In this document: positions 1 to 8,873 of the stretch, piece after piece
Position numbering within the stretch: the stretch's first letter is position 1
Layout: the number at the start of each line of letters is the position of its first letter
From: Vibrio neonatus
GTDB lineage: Bacteria > Pseudomonadota > Gammaproteobacteria > Enterobacterales > Vibrionaceae
Direction: 5' to 3'
Assembly: GCF_024346975.1 (NCBI RefSeq)
Contig: NZ_AP024885.1
Coordinates: 558,001-622,000, forward strand
Length of the DNA: 64,000 bases
The notes under the pieces: generated by a model
Told to the model about the DNA's origin: nothing
The model's input: the letters and a program-made list of their open reading frames with translations, nothing else
Database searches by the model: none
Position numbers and translations under genes: made by a program

Positions 1-1
1 A

Positions 2-733
2 ATCATGTGTGGTGGTTTGGCTTCTATCGCTGGTGGTGTACTAGCGGGTTACGCATCAATGGGCGTGCCTATTGAGTACCTAGTTGCGGCATCATTCATG
101 GCAGCTCCTGGTGGTCTATTGTTCGCTAAGATCATGAAACCTGAAACAGATGAGCCTATTGAACAACTTCCTGATATACATGGCGAAGGTGAAGATAAGC
201 CTGCTAACGTTATTGATGCAGCAGCAACCGGTGCATCTGCGGGTCTAAGCCTAGCACTAAACGTTGGTGCGATGCTTATCGCTTTCATCGGTCTTATTGC
301 ACTTATCAACGGTCTTCTAGCTGGCGTTGGTGGCTGGTTTGGTTTTGAACACCTAACTCTAGAAATGATCTTAGGTTGGTTGTTTGCACCACTAGCATTC
401 CTAATCGGTGTACCATGGAACGAAGCACAAGTTGCTGGTGAGTTCATTGGTATGAAGACGGTAGCGAACGAATTTGTCGCTTACGCTAACTTCGCACCTT
501 ACCTAGGCGATGCTGCTCCGGTTATTCTAAGTGAGAAGACGAAAGCAATTATCTCATTCGCATTGTGTGGATTTGCTAACCTTTCTTCTATCGCAATCCT
601 ATTAGGCGGTTTAGGTGGTATTGCTCCTAAACGTCGTGGTGATATTGCTCGCATGGGTATTAAAGCGGTTATTGCTGGTACGCTTTCAAACCTAATGGCG
701 GCGACAATCGCTGGCTTCTTCCTTTCTTTCTAA
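2..733 (+). CDS. nupC: NupC-type concentrative nucleoside transporter, C-terminal part
   Basis: The window opens inside this gene, so only about 243 C-terminal codons are visible; the ATG at 5 is internal. The product is an inner-membrane, ion-coupled nucleoside importer of the CNT family. Family-typical stretches are [15 protein letters not shown] (fragment residues 124-138) and [10 protein letters not shown] (186-195), within several hydrophobic membrane segments. It lies upstream of the deo genes that break down imported nucleosides and ends at its own terminator. Codon use (many CTA, GGT, GTT codons) suggests good expression. Assignment to CNT is firm; nupC rather than another CNT paralogue is inferred from the context. 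Confidence 0.9.
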   Translation: MMCGGLASIAGGVLAGYASMGVPIEYLVAASFMAAPGGLLFAKIMKPETDEPIEQLPDIHGEGEDKPANVIDAAATGASAGLSLALNVGAMLIAFIGLIALINGLLAGVGGWFGFEHLTLEMILGWLFAPLAFLIGVPWNEAQVAGEFIGMKTVANEFVAYANFAPYLGDAAPVILSEKTKAIISFALCGFANLSSIAILLGGLGGIAPKRRGDIARMGIKAVIAGTLSNLMAATIAGFFLSF

Positions 734-754
734 GCAATTAGAAACAAAGTAATT

Positions 755-789
755 AAACGCTCTAGTGATATTCACTAGAGCGTTTTTTT
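755..789 (+). terminator. Rho-independent terminator after nupC
   Basis: An 11-bp perfect stem, CGCTCTAGTGA (758-768) pairing with 772-782 around a 3-nt loop, is followed by seven T residues. It separates nupC from the XapX-type gene. Confidence 0.92.
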
Positions 790-829
790 CTTTCTACTCT
801 CGGGTTTGCTGAATATCACTTTTTTTTGA

Positions 830-848
830 GATGCAAACCGTTTGCGTT
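830..848 (+). promoter_or_regulatory. LacI/CytR-like operator upstream of the XapX-type gene
   Basis: GATGCAAA (830-837) and TTTGCGTT (841-848) form an inverted repeat with a 3-bp spacer. Each half resembles the CytR octamer GTTGCATT or its complement. A PurR operator would need an even-length centre with CpG, which is absent here. The assignment to CytR or another LacI-family repressor is inference from sequence and from the nucleoside-metabolism context. Confidence 0.4.
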
Positions 849-913
849 CATTGTTAATGCCACGGAGATCTAACTTCCGACTATACTATTCAACGAAGTT
901 AATAGGATGGACA

Positions 914-1090
914 ATGATTATGAGTGAGGTTTTGTTAGCCGTATTTGCCGGTTTTATCGTCGGAGTATTGTTTTCAGCAATAAAACTGCCAATTCCAGCG
1001 CCTCCGGTGTTGTCTGGAGTGATGGGGATTGTTGGTGTGTACTTAGGTGGGCATTGCTATCACTGGTTAGTAGAGAGATTTTTTCAATAA
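914..1090 (+). CDS. XapX domain small membrane protein
   Basis: The protein has 58 residues and two hydrophobic segments: an N-terminal one rich in V/F/G, and a second around GVMGIVGVYLGG. Between them lies a proline-rich turn, KLPIPAPPVLSG. This pattern is that of the XapX (DUF1427) family, whose function is unknown. I chose ATG 914 because AGGA (904-907) sits 6 nt upstream. A longer reading from a TTG at 842 would begin inside an operator-like palindrome and has no ribosome binding site. It lies alone between the nupC terminator and the deoC leader. Confidence 0.75.
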   Translation: MIMSEVLLAVFAGFIVGVLFSAIKLPIPAPPVLSGVMGIVGVYLGGHCYHWLVERFFQ

Positions 1091-1365
1091 TATCTGTGTG
1101 GGTAAGTATGAGGTACTGGGTAATACCTAGAGTTCAATACTTATCGATATGAATATAAAGATGTACTTCCGTTGCAAAAAACAACGGTCTGCGGTTTAGG
1201 ATTTATAACCGCGCGGTGACAAGGAAAGCAATTGGTTATTTCACCAAGTCTTCATGGAACCAAGTCCGTTCATTGAGTCTGGATGCGCAATAACAAAAGC
1301 CCTATCTATAACGAAAGTGCTTTGTAAATTGCCTCCAAAACTATTCAAACTTTTCGGAGAAAAAA
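1091..1365 (+). promoter_or_regulatory. deoC leader with two adjacent hairpins
   Basis: This gap should carry the promoter and control sites of the deo operon. Two inverted repeats stand next to each other: CCGTTG (1169-1174) with CAACGG (1182-1187), and GCGGTT (1191-1196) with AACCGC (1207-1212). GTTGCAAA at 1171-1178 also resembles a CytR half-site. I could not find a clear CRP site. deoC has a ribosome binding site of the form CGGAG just before ATG 1366. The hairpins may be operators on DNA or structures in the mRNA leader; the sequence does not decide. Confidence 0.4.
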
Positions 1366-2142
1366 ATGAGCGATTTGAAAGCTGCAGCTTTGCGTGCACT
1401 TAAATTAATGGATCTTACCACTCTTAACGATGACGACACTGATCAAAAGGTTATTGATCTTTGTCATGCGGCTAAGTCAGCTGTGGGTAATACGGCTGCT
1501 GTTTGTATTTACCCTCGTTTTGTTCCTATTGCTAAGAAAACATTGCGTGAGCAAGGCACACCAGACGTTAGAGTTGCGACTGTAACTAACTTCCCTCACG
1601 GTAATGACGATATTGATATCGCTGTTGCAGAAACTAAAGCTGCGGTTGCTTATGGCACCGACGAAGTGGATGTTGTATTCCCTTATCGAGCACTAATGGC
1701 AGGTAATGCTGAAGTGGGTTTTGAGTTGGTGAAACAGTGTAAAGCGGCATGTGGTGATACCTTACTTAAAGTGATTATCGAAACTGGCGAGCTAAAAGAA
1801 GAAGCACTGATCAAACAAGCCTCTGAAATCTGCATCAAAGCGGGTGCGGACTTTATCAAAACCTCTACGGGTAAAGTGCCAGAAAACGCAACACCAGAGT
1901 ACGCGAGTATGATGCTAGAAGTGATTCGCGATATGGGCGTTGCACAGAGCGTTGGCTTTAAACCTGCTGGTGGCGTACGTACTGCGGAAGATGCGGCGTT
2001 GTACCTTGCGATGGCCGATGAGATCTTAGGTGATTCTTGGGTGGATAACCGTCACTACCGTTTTGGCGCATCAAGCCTACTGACAAACCTACTCAATACG
2101 TTAGAAGTGACTGACGAAAAAGCAGACCCTGCTGCATATTAA
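1366..2142 (+). CDS. deoC: Deoxyribose-phosphate aldolase
   Basis: This cytoplasmic class I aldolase splits 2-deoxyribose-5-phosphate into acetaldehyde and glyceraldehyde-3-phosphate, the last step of deoxynucleoside breakdown. The 258 residues match the family length. The Schiff-base lysine is in FIKTSTGK (Lys165, E. coli Lys167), the relay lysine in VGFKPAGG (Lys199), and Asp102 lies in EVDVVFP. It is the first gene of deoC-deoA-deoB-deoD, in that order on one strand, and is followed by a hairpin that may weaken read-through to deoA. Confidence 0.98.
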   Translation: MSDLKAAALRALKLMDLTTLNDDDTDQKVIDLCHAAKSAVGNTAAVCIYPRFVPIAKKTLREQGTPDVRVATVTNFPHGNDDIDIAVAETKAAVAYGTDEVDVVFPYRALMAGNAEVGFELVKQCKAACGDTLLKVIIETGELKEEALIKQASEICIKAGADFIKTSTGKVPENATPEYASMMLEVIRDMGVAQSVGFKPAGGVRTAEDAALYLAMADEILGDSWVDNRHYRFGASSLLTNLLNTLEVTDEKADPAAY

Positions 2143-2153
2143 TAGTCTGAAAG

Positions 2154-2184
2154 AAGGCTTACTTAACGGTAAGCCTTTATTTTT
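2154..2184 (+). terminator. Hairpin between deoC and deoA (possible attenuator)
   Basis: AAGGCTTAC (2154-2162) pairs perfectly with GTAAGCCTT (2169-2177), followed by a T-rich but A-interrupted tail. Because deoA begins 27 bases later in the same operon, it probably acts as a partial terminator or an mRNA end-protecting structure. Confidence 0.6.
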
Positions 2185-2210
2185 AAATATTAAATTTTAG
2201 GGTAGGGCTT

Positions 2211-3545
2211 ATGTATTTACCTCAAGAAATCATTCGTAAAAAACGTGATGGTGAAACCCTCACGACGGATGAAATCAACTTTTTTATTCAAGGTGTGGCG
2301 AACGATACTGTCTCTGAAGGGCAGATAGCCGCATTTGCAATGACTATCTTTTTCAATGAAATGACCATGCCAGAACGTATCGCGCTCACTTGTGCAATGC
2401 GTGATTCTGGGATGGTGATTGATTGGAGCTATATGAATTTTGATGGTCCGATTGTAGATAAACATTCTACAGGCGGAGTCGGCGATGTTACCTCTTTAAT
2501 GCTAGGGCCAATGGTGGCGGCATGTGGCGGGTATGTTCCTATGATTTCAGGCCGTGGCTTAGGTCATACCGGCGGAACATTAGACAAACTTGAATCTATT
2601 CCTGGTTACAACATTACTCCAGACAATGAAGTTTTTGGTCGAGTGACTAAAGATGCCGGTGTGGCCATTATTGGTCAAACTGGAGACTTAGCACCTGCCG
2701 ATAAACGCGTGTATGCCACGCGAGATATTACCGCAACAGTAGACAATATCTCTTTGATTACCGCATCAATCCTCTCTAAGAAACTGGCCGCCGGCCTAGA
2801 TTCGTTAGTCATGGACGTAAAAGTGGGTTCTGGTGCATTTATGCCAACATACGAAGCATCAGAAGAGTTAGCTCGTTCTATCGTGGCAGTTGCGAATGGC
2901 GCTGGCACAAAAACCACTGCAATACTGACGGATATGAACCAAGTGTTAGCTTCGTCGGCAGGTAATGCGCTTGAAGTGCGAGAAGCGGTGCGCTTTTTAA
3001 CGGGCGAATATCGAAACCCTCGTTTGCTTGAAGTGACTATGGCTTCTTGCTGTGAAATGTTAGTGCTTGGTAAGTTGGCAGATTCCACTGAGCAAGCTTA
3101 CGAAAAGCTAATGACAGTGCTTGATAACGGCAAAGCGGCTGAGTGCTTTAATAAAATGGTGGCGGGTCTTGGCGGGCCATCAGACTTTGTGAGCAACTAT
3201 ACTCAATATTTACCCGAGGCTGAGATCATCAAACCTGTGTTTGCTAAACAAGCCGGCGTTATTACTCACATGGATACTAGAGCAATTGGTATGGCGGTTG
3301 TGGGCATGGGCGGTGGTCGTCGGGTGGCGACAGATAGCATCGACTACGCCGTTGGCTTTGATAAGTTTGCACAACTTGGTGACGCCGTGGATGCTGAAAA
3401 GCCGCTGGCTTTCATTCATGCGCGTAACGAGCAGCAGTGGCAAGAGGCTGCAAATGCTTTGCAAGCCGCTATCCATATTGGTGACCCATCTCAGTATCAA
3501 GCAACACCTGTGGTGTATGCCCAGATAAGAGCCGAAGATTTATAG
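2211..3545 (+). CDS. deoA: Thymidine phosphorylase
   Basis: This cytoplasmic enzyme cleaves thymidine with phosphate to thymine and 2-deoxyribose-1-phosphate, which DeoB then converts to the 5-phosphate. The 444 residues are the usual length. The phosphate-binding loop KHSTGGVGD lies at 84-92, and the family signature beginning [14 protein letters not shown] at 113. A weak ribosome binding site (AGGG) precedes ATG 2211. It sits between deoC and deoB and ends 15 bases before deoB. Confidence 0.98.
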   Translation: MYLPQEIIRKKRDGETLTTDEINFFIQGVANDTVSEGQIAAFAMTIFFNEMTMPERIALTCAMRDSGMVIDWSYMNFDGPIVDKHSTGGVGDVTSLMLGPMVAACGGYVPMISGRGLGHTGGTLDKLESIPGYNITPDNEVFGRVTKDAGVAIIGQTGDLAPADKRVYATRDITATVDNISLITASILSKKLAAGLDSLVMDVKVGSGAFMPTYEASEELARSIVAVANGAGTKTTAILTDMNQVLASSAGNALEVREAVRFLTGEYRNPRLLEVTMASCCEMLVLGKLADSTEQAYEKLMTVLDNGKAAECFNKMVAGLGGPSDFVSNYTQYLPEAEIIKPVFAKQAGVITHMDTRAIGMAVVGMGGGRRVATDSIDYAVGFDKFAQLGDAVDAEKPLAFIHARNEQQWQEAANALQAAIHIGDPSQYQATPVVYAQIRAEDL

Positions 3546-3560
3546 GCTAAGGATACAACA

Positions 3561-4784
3561 ATGAAACGAGCCATAATTTTAGTTTTAGATTCATTTGGTA
3601 TTGGCGCAACACAAGACGCCGATAAATTTGGTGATGTGGGTTCTGATACTTTGGGTCACATTGCTGAGCAATGTGCAAAAGGGTTAGCGGATAATGACAC
3701 TCGCAGTGGTCCTTTAACGTTACCGAACTTGTCTCGCTTAGGTTTAGGGTTAGCCGCTCAAGAATCAACGGGAACATTTCCTATTGGTTTAGATAGCAAT
3801 GCCGACATTATTGGCGCTTACGGGCATGCTGCGGAAATTTCATCAGGCAAAGATACTCCTTCAGGTCACTGGGAAATCGCTGGTGTTCCTGTGTTATTTG
3901 ATTGGGGATATTTCACTGATCTAGAAAATAGCTTCCCGCAACCATTGCTTGATCGAATCGTGGAACGAGCAGGTCTTAAAGGTTACTTAGGTAATTGCCA
4001 TGCGTCAGGGACTCAAGTGCTTGATGATCTCGGTGAAGAGCACATGCAGACAGGAAAGCCTATTTTCTATACCTCTGCTGATTCGGTTTTCCAGATCGCC
4101 TGTCATGAAGAAACCTACGGCTTAGATAACCTGTTACAACTTTGTCAGATTGTTCGAGAAGAACTTGAGGACTACAACATTGGTCGAGTGATTGCGCGTC
4201 CATTTATTGGTGATAAAGCCGGTGAATTTAAGCGTACCGGTAATCGTCGCGATCTATCGGTTGAGCCGCCAGCGGCAACTGTGCTGCAAAAGCTGGTTGA
4301 TGAAAAGCAAGGCGAAGTGATCTCTATTGGTAAAATTGCGGATATCTATGCCAACTGCGGTATTACCAAAAAAGAGAAAGCTACCGGTCTTGAAGATCTG
4401 TTCAATTTAACTCTTGAGCAAGTTAAACAAGCACCAGACAACAGTATTGTGTTCACTAACTTTGTGGATTTTGACTCTTCATTCGGTCATCGCCGTGACG
4501 TGGCAGGTTATGCGGGGGCACTAGAATATTTTGATCAACGTCTACCTGAGGTTTTGGCGATATTAGAGCCTAATGATGTCCTGATCTTAACCGCCGATCA
4601 CGGCTGCGATCCAACATGGCAAGGTACAGATCATACCCGTGAACATATTCCAGTATTGGTGTATGGGGATAAAATAGAAGCGGGTTCATTAGGTCGCCGC
4701 TCAACATTTGCCGATATAGGTCAGAGCTTAGCTCACTATTTTGGTACTTCAGAGATGGATTATGGAACTAGCTTCTTGAAATAA
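3561..4784 (+). CDS. deoB: Phosphopentomutase
   Basis: This enzyme interconverts ribose or deoxyribose 1-phosphate and 5-phosphate, linking the phosphorylases (DeoA, DeoD) to DeoC. It is a metal-dependent member of the alkaline phosphatase superfamily: the first metal-binding Asp is in LVLDSFG (Asp10), the phosphorylated Thr in KDTPSGHW (about Thr99), and a C-terminal metal motif in TADHGCDP. At 407 residues it is full length. It is third in the deo operon, with AAGGA upstream of the start. Confidence 0.98.
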   Translation: MKRAIILVLDSFGIGATQDADKFGDVGSDTLGHIAEQCAKGLADNDTRSGPLTLPNLSRLGLGLAAQESTGTFPIGLDSNADIIGAYGHAAEISSGKDTPSGHWEIAGVPVLFDWGYFTDLENSFPQPLLDRIVERAGLKGYLGNCHASGTQVLDDLGEEHMQTGKPIFYTSADSVFQIACHEETYGLDNLLQLCQIVREELEDYNIGRVIARPFIGDKAGEFKRTGNRRDLSVEPPAATVLQKLVDEKQGEVISIGKIADIYANCGITKKEKATGLEDLFNLTLEQVKQAPDNSIVFTNFVDFDSSFGHRRDVAGYAGALEYFDQRLPEVLAILEPNDVLILTADHGCDPTWQGTDHTREHIPVLVYGDKIEAGSLGRRSTFADIGQSLAHYFGTSEMDYGTSFLK

Positions 4785-4851
4785 AAGAAGTCAATAGATT
4801 AATGCGCTAATAGGGCTTAGACCCTCATTAAAACAGAAAAGGAAAGATAAA

Positions 4852-5571
4852 ATGGCTACTCCTCATATTAATGCAGAAATGGGTGATTTTGCTGACGTGG
4901 TATTGATGCCAGGTGACCCAATCCGAGCTAAGTACATTGCGGATACCTTTCTAGAAAACGTAGTTCAAGTGTGTGATGTCCGTAACATGTATGGTTTCAC
5001 TGGAACTTATAAAGGCCGTAAAATCTCAGTAATGGGACACGGCATGGGTATTCCATCTTGCTCTATTTATGTCACAGAGCTAATCAAAGATTTTGGCGTT
5101 AAAAAAGTAATTCGTGTCGGCAGTTGTGGCGCGGTTCGCAGCGACGTGAAACTGCGTGACGTTGTGATTGGTATGGGCGCGTGTACAGATTCAAAAGTGA
5201 ACCGCATCCGTTTTAAAGATCATGATTTTGCAGCGATTGCTGATTACGGCATGGTACGCAATGCAGAGCGTGCGGCTGAGAAACTGGGTATTGCAGCTAA
5301 AGTGGGCAACCTATTCTCTGCTGAGCTTTTCTATACTCCAGATCCAGAGATGTTTGACGTGATGGATAAATACGGCATTTTGGGCGTAGAAATGGAAGCA
5401 GCGGGCATTTATGGTGTGGCAGCGGAATACGGCGTAAAAGCATTAGCGATTTGTACTGTATCGGATCACATTAAAACGGGTGACCAAACAACATCTGATG
5501 AGCGTGCGACCACATTTAATGAAATGATGGAAATTGCATTAGAATCTGTTTTGTTGGGTGATGCAGAATAA
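4852..5571 (+). CDS. deoD: Purine-nucleoside phosphorylase
   Basis: This enzyme cleaves purine (deoxy)nucleosides with phosphate to the free base and (deoxy)ribose-1-phosphate. The 239 residues match the hexameric DeoD family. Visible motifs are the phosphate-site segment [10 protein letters not shown] (21-30), GSCGAV (from residue 90), the ribose-site sequence GVEMEAAG, and the catalytic SDH near residue 205. It is the last deo gene, 67 bases after deoB, with GGAAAG before the ATG, and it ends at a strong terminator. Confidence 0.98.
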   Translation: MATPHINAEMGDFADVVLMPGDPIRAKYIADTFLENVVQVCDVRNMYGFTGTYKGRKISVMGHGMGIPSCSIYVTELIKDFGVKKVIRVGSCGAVRSDVKLRDVVIGMGACTDSKVNRIRFKDHDFAAIADYGMVRNAERAAEKLGIAAKVGNLFSAELFYTPDPEMFDVMDKYGILGVEMEAAGIYGVAAEYGVKALAICTVSDHIKTGDQTTSDERATTFNEMMEIALESVLLGDAE

Positions 5572-5625
5572 GAACATATTTCCTTACAGAATAGTTTGTT
5601 ACGTTCGGATCTCTATTTAATAAAG

Positions 5626-5661
5626 AAGCTTGGCTCTTAATGTAAGAACCAAGCTTTTTTT
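5626..5661 (+). terminator. Rho-independent terminator of the deo operon
   Basis: AAGCTTGG (5626-5633) pairs with CCAAGCTT (5649-5656), and the arm runs on into T residues to 5661. Confidence 0.85.
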
Positions 5662-5670
5662 ATGGGAGTT

Positions 5671-5718
5671 ATACCAATCGTACTAAATAACTGATCACTT
5701 ACTTAGTGTGATTGGTAT
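5671..5718. repeat. Palindromic intergenic repeat, ATACCAATC...GATTGGTAT
   Basis: A 48-bp imperfect palindrome has 9-bp perfect ends (5671-5679 and 5710-5718), with inner TACTAA/CTTAGT continuing the stem. It fills the gap between the convergent deo terminator and smp and abuts the smp stop codon. ATACCAAT-type palindromes are, to my knowledge, dispersed in Vibrio genomes. I saw no second full copy in this window, so its repeat nature rests on that knowledge. Confidence 0.55.
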
Positions 5719-6281
5719 TATTTTCTTCTCAGAACCAATGTAAGCAATACACCAGAGAGAAAACTCATCAATATCATCAGGTACATAGTGCGATCGCTAT
5801 TGCGATAATGATGATCAGAAAAGGCAACGACACGCCCTTTTTCAAAGGTGATTCTGACATAACCAATAATGGCATCTTGGGAGAAAATAGGTTCAATAAG
5901 TTGTTGTTTACCTATTCCTGCTGAGGCCAGTGGTGTATCCATACCAAGGGATTCACGTACTGTCTTAGCGTTGGTACTAGAGGCTATTTTTATCCCACTA
6001 TTATCATAGACAGTCGCATCTGCAACTAAGGTGTCGCGGGCTAATTGGTTTGCAAGATGACGTAGCTTTTCTTGATCTTCTGTCACAAGAAAGTCACTGG
6101 CACTCAACGCAGCTTGCGATATTAGAAGCTTGGTTAGAGTTTGCAGTTGCTTAGTTTGAATCTGTTGATTGCCTTGGCTTATGTTGACGCTATTGCGCAC
6201 TATGGTCAGAAGCATCAGTACTAGTAACCCGATAAAGATCACTTTAATAAACAGACGTAGAGAAAATAAAGATTCTTTCAT
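5718..6281 (-). CDS. smp: Smp-family membrane protein (YtjB/Smp)
   Basis: A 187-residue protein with a transmembrane helix at about residues 9-28, a periplasmic-looking middle part and a second helix near the C-terminus ending in RRK. This architecture, and its position divergent from serB, match the Smp (YtjB) family, conserved in gammaproteobacteria and of unclear role. I chose the ATG at 6281 (MKESLFSLR) because it places the membrane anchor at the N-terminus. An upstream in-frame ATG would add a non-hydrophobic extension. The stop codon lies against the palindromic repeat. Confidence 0.85.
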   Translation of the reverse strand: MKESLFSLRLFIKVIFIGLLVLMLLTIVRNSVNISQGNQQIQTKQLQTLTKLLISQAALSASDFLVTEDQEKLRHLANQLARDTLVADATVYDNSGIKIASSTNAKTVRESLGMDTPLASAGIGKQQLIEPIFSQDAIIGYVRITFEKGRVVAFSDHHYRNSDRTMYLMILMSFLSGVLLTLVLRRK

Positions 6282-6389
6282 TTCACCAAACGTAATTAAT
6301 GTATGCCATTGCATAGTGATACTTGCGCAATCAAATTGCAATAGGGTAAGTTTAGGGGAATGTTTTCTTCGAAACGGATTTGAATTTTC

Positions 6390-7301
6390 ATGGAAGTTAA
6401 AGAATTACAACGCATCAGTGCTTTAGGCAATGCATCTCAGCAGCAGTTAGCGGTTGTTTTTGCTGAGCAAAGCAATGAGCAATTAAGCCAAGTATTTAAT
6501 AATGAAGAGTTATTTGCTAGCTGGACTGTGGGGCGTTATCAGGTATTGCTCACCAGTAGTGTAAGTATAGAAAAGCACATTACAGCATTGGCGAATGCTA
6601 ATATCGATTTTGCGCACCTTAAAGATTTGCCAAATATGGCGGAACCGGGTTTGGCTCTTTTTGATATGGATTCAACCTTAATTGAGATTGAATGTATTGA
6701 TGAAATAGCAAAACTGGCGGGTGTGGGTGAAGAAGTTTCCGAGGTGACTGAGCGCGCGATGCAAGGTGAACTCGACTTTGAACAAAGCCTAAGACAAAGA
6801 GTGTCAAAGCTCGCTGATGCTGATGAATCTATTTTGATGGAAGTGCGTAGTGAACTGCCTTTGATGGCAGAAGCAAAGCTGTTAATCGATGGCTTAAAAC
6901 AAGCTGGCTGGAAAGTTGCAGTGGCATCGGGCGGTTTTACTTATTTTTCTAATCATCTGAAAGAGCTGTTAGATTTAGATTTTGCTCGCTCAAATCGACT
7001 TGAAATAGAGTCGGGTAAATTAACCGGTGCCGTGTTGGGCGAAGTTGTCTCAGCGCAAACTAAGGCGGATATTTTAGAGCAGCTTCGAGTGGAGTATCAG
7101 CTAGAGCGCAGTAATTGTATTGCCGTGGGTGATGGTGCCAATGATTTAGTTATGATGGCGGTGGCGGGATTGGGCATTGCCTATCATGCTAAGCCTAAGG
7201 TAGTCGAGCAAGCCCAAGCTGCGGTAAACTATGCCGATCTTGGTGGCGTGCTATGTATCTTATCGGCAAGCCACGTATTACACACTTTAAATAAAGAATA
7301 A
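6390..7301 (+). CDS. serB: Phosphoserine phosphatase
   Basis: This is the last step of serine synthesis: hydrolysis of L-phosphoserine to serine. It belongs to the HAD superfamily. The nucleophile and acid/base aspartates are in FDMDSTLI (Asp92, Asp94); motif II-like SGGF and the metal-binding GDGANDL follow. The 303 residues include an N-terminal region of about 85 residues before the HAD core, as in E. coli SerB. It is divergent from smp and only 3 bases before radA, so the two are probably co-transcribed. Confidence 0.97.
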   Translation: MEVKELQRISALGNASQQQLAVVFAEQSNEQLSQVFNNEELFASWTVGRYQVLLTSSVSIEKHITALANANIDFAHLKDLPNMAEPGLALFDMDSTLIEIECIDEIAKLAGVGEEVSEVTERAMQGELDFEQSLRQRVSKLADADESILMEVRSELPLMAEAKLLIDGLKQAGWKVAVASGGFTYFSNHLKELLDLDFARSNRLEIESGKLTGAVLGEVVSAQTKADILEQLRVEYQLERSNCIAVGDGANDLVMMAVAGLGIAYHAKPKVVEQAQAAVNYADLGGVLCILSASHVLHTLNKE

Positions 7302-7304
7302 TTA

Positions 7305-8684
7305 ATGGCAAAAGTAAAAACGGCTTACGTATGTAACGATTGCGGTGCGGATTTTCCTCGTTGGCAAGGGCAATGTAGCGCATGTGGTGCATGGAACACA
7401 GTGACAGAAGTTCGTTTAGCCGCTTCTCCGCAAGTGGCTCGTAACGAGCGTTTGACGGGATATGCAGGCAACGCCGAACAGTCAAAAGTACAAGTGCTGG
7501 CCGATATCGACTTACAAGATGTCCCAAGATTTAGCAGTACGTTTAAAGAGTTTGACCGTGTGCTTGGTGGCGGTATTGTGCCGGGAGCGGCTATTTTAAT
7601 TGGTGGCAGTCCTGGCGCGGGTAAATCAACGGTATTGCTACAAACCATGTGCCGACTTGCCGCAGATATGCCAACGCTTTATGTCACGGGCGAAGAGTCG
7701 TTACAACAAGTGGCAATGAGGGCATCTCGTTTAGGTTTGCCGAAAGATAACCTGAAAATGCTATCTGAGACGAATGTCGATAAAATTTGTCAGGTTGCCG
7801 AAAAAGAGCAGCCTAAAATCATGGTTATCGACTCCATTCAGGTAATGCATGTGTCTGATGTGCAATCCTCACCGGGCACAGTGGCGCAAGTAAGAGAATC
7901 AGCCACTACGCTAACCCGTTATGCCAAACAAAATAATGTCGCCATCTTTATTGTCGGCCACGTAACTAAAGACGGTTCTTTAGCGGGACCAAAAGTGCTA
8001 GAGCATATTATCGATTGTTCAGTATTGCTCGATGGTGGCGCGGACAGCCGTTTTAGAACGTTACGTAGTCATAAAAACCGCTTTGGCGCAGTCAATGAGC
8101 TTGGCGTTTTTGCCATGACAGGACAGGGACTAAAAGAAGTCTCTAACCCTTCTGCTATTTTCCTCTCTCGCGGTGAAGAGCAAACTTCAGGCAGCTCTGT
8201 AATGGTGATTTGGGAGGGGACAAGACCATTGCTTGTCGAAATTCAGGCCTTGGTGGATTACTCACAATTGGCTAATCCTCGACGCGTGGCTGTTGGGCTA
8301 GAGCAAAACCGTTTATCTATGTTATTGGCCGTATTGCACAAGCACGGCGGCATGCAAATGGCTGATCAAGATGTCTTTGTCAATGTGGTCGGCGGCGTAA
8401 AAGTCACCGAGACCAGTGCTGACCTTGCATTGTTGATGGCACTGCTCTCTAGTTTTAGAGACCGACCACTGCCAAAAGATGTTGTAGTGTTTGGTGAAGT
8501 AGGGCTTGCAGGGGAGATTCGCCCTGTTCCTAGTGGTCAAGAGCGTCTTAACGAAGCTTTTAAGCATGGTTTCACAAAAGCTATCGTACCAAGTGCAAAT
8601 ATGCCTAAGGGCGGTATCGCTGGCATGCAGATACATGCCGTGAAAAATTTATCCGAAGCAATTCAGGCATTTGATGAGATGTAA
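7305..8684 (+). CDS. radA: DNA repair protein RadA
   Basis: RadA is a RecA-like ATPase that promotes branch migration of recombination intermediates. A four-cysteine zinc finger is at the N-terminus (Cys10, 13, 24, 27), a Walker A motif GSPGAGKST at about 101-109, and the RadA-specific KNRFG at 257-261. A C-terminal Lon-like domain begins near residue 330. The length of 459 residues is normal. Its start lies 3 bases after the serB stop, an arrangement also found in other gammaproteobacteria. Confidence 0.98.
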   Translation: MAKVKTAYVCNDCGADFPRWQGQCSACGAWNTVTEVRLAASPQVARNERLTGYAGNAEQSKVQVLADIDLQDVPRFSSTFKEFDRVLGGGIVPGAAILIGGSPGAGKSTVLLQTMCRLAADMPTLYVTGEESLQQVAMRASRLGLPKDNLKMLSETNVDKICQVAEKEQPKIMVIDSIQVMHVSDVQSSPGTVAQVRESATTLTRYAKQNNVAIFIVGHVTKDGSLAGPKVLEHIIDCSVLLDGGADSRFRTLRSHKNRFGAVNELGVFAMTGQGLKEVSNPSAIFLSRGEEQTSGSSVMVIWEGTRPLLVEIQALVDYSQLANPRRVAVGLEQNRLSMLLAVLHKHGGMQMADQDVFVNVVGGVKVTETSADLALLMALLSSFRDRPLPKDVVVFGEVGLAGEIRPVPSGQERLNEAFKHGFTKAIVPSANMPKGGIAGMQIHAVKNLSEAIQAFDEM

Positions 8685-8830
8685 TCATTAGTTGTAAAAA
8701 TATATTCGCAACAGGTGATTAAAGGCTCTTTTCACGGGCTTGATTCTCATCTATAGTTCTTGGATTGAAAATAAAAGGCGAAATTTTCGCTCAACAAGCA
8801 CACAGAGCTATCAGTCTATGCAGATTGTGA

Positions 8831-8844
8831 TATACTCTGCGCGC
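8831..8844 (+). promoter_or_regulatory. fusA2 promoter: extended -10 and GC-rich discriminator
   Basis: TGATATACT gives an extended -10 box (TATACT at 8831-8836), immediately followed by the GC-rich CTGCGCGC (8837-8844). A GC-rich discriminator is typical of promoters repressed by ppGpp, such as those of translation genes. I found no good -35 box. The coding start is 30 bases downstream. Confidence 0.55.
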
Positions 8845-8873
8845 ATTTTATATCCTATTGATAGAGTAAAACG

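Noticed and set aside
842..1090. Longer version of the XapX protein starting at a TTG
   Set aside because: The TTG lies within the operator-like palindrome, has no ribosome binding site, and the extension is not hydrophobic or family-like.
1149..1199. A 16-codon reading frame in the deoC leader that could be a leader peptide
   Set aside because: It has no ribosome binding site, and its composition (no run of one regulatory codon) gives no attenuation logic; the hairpins overlapping it are a sufficient explanation.
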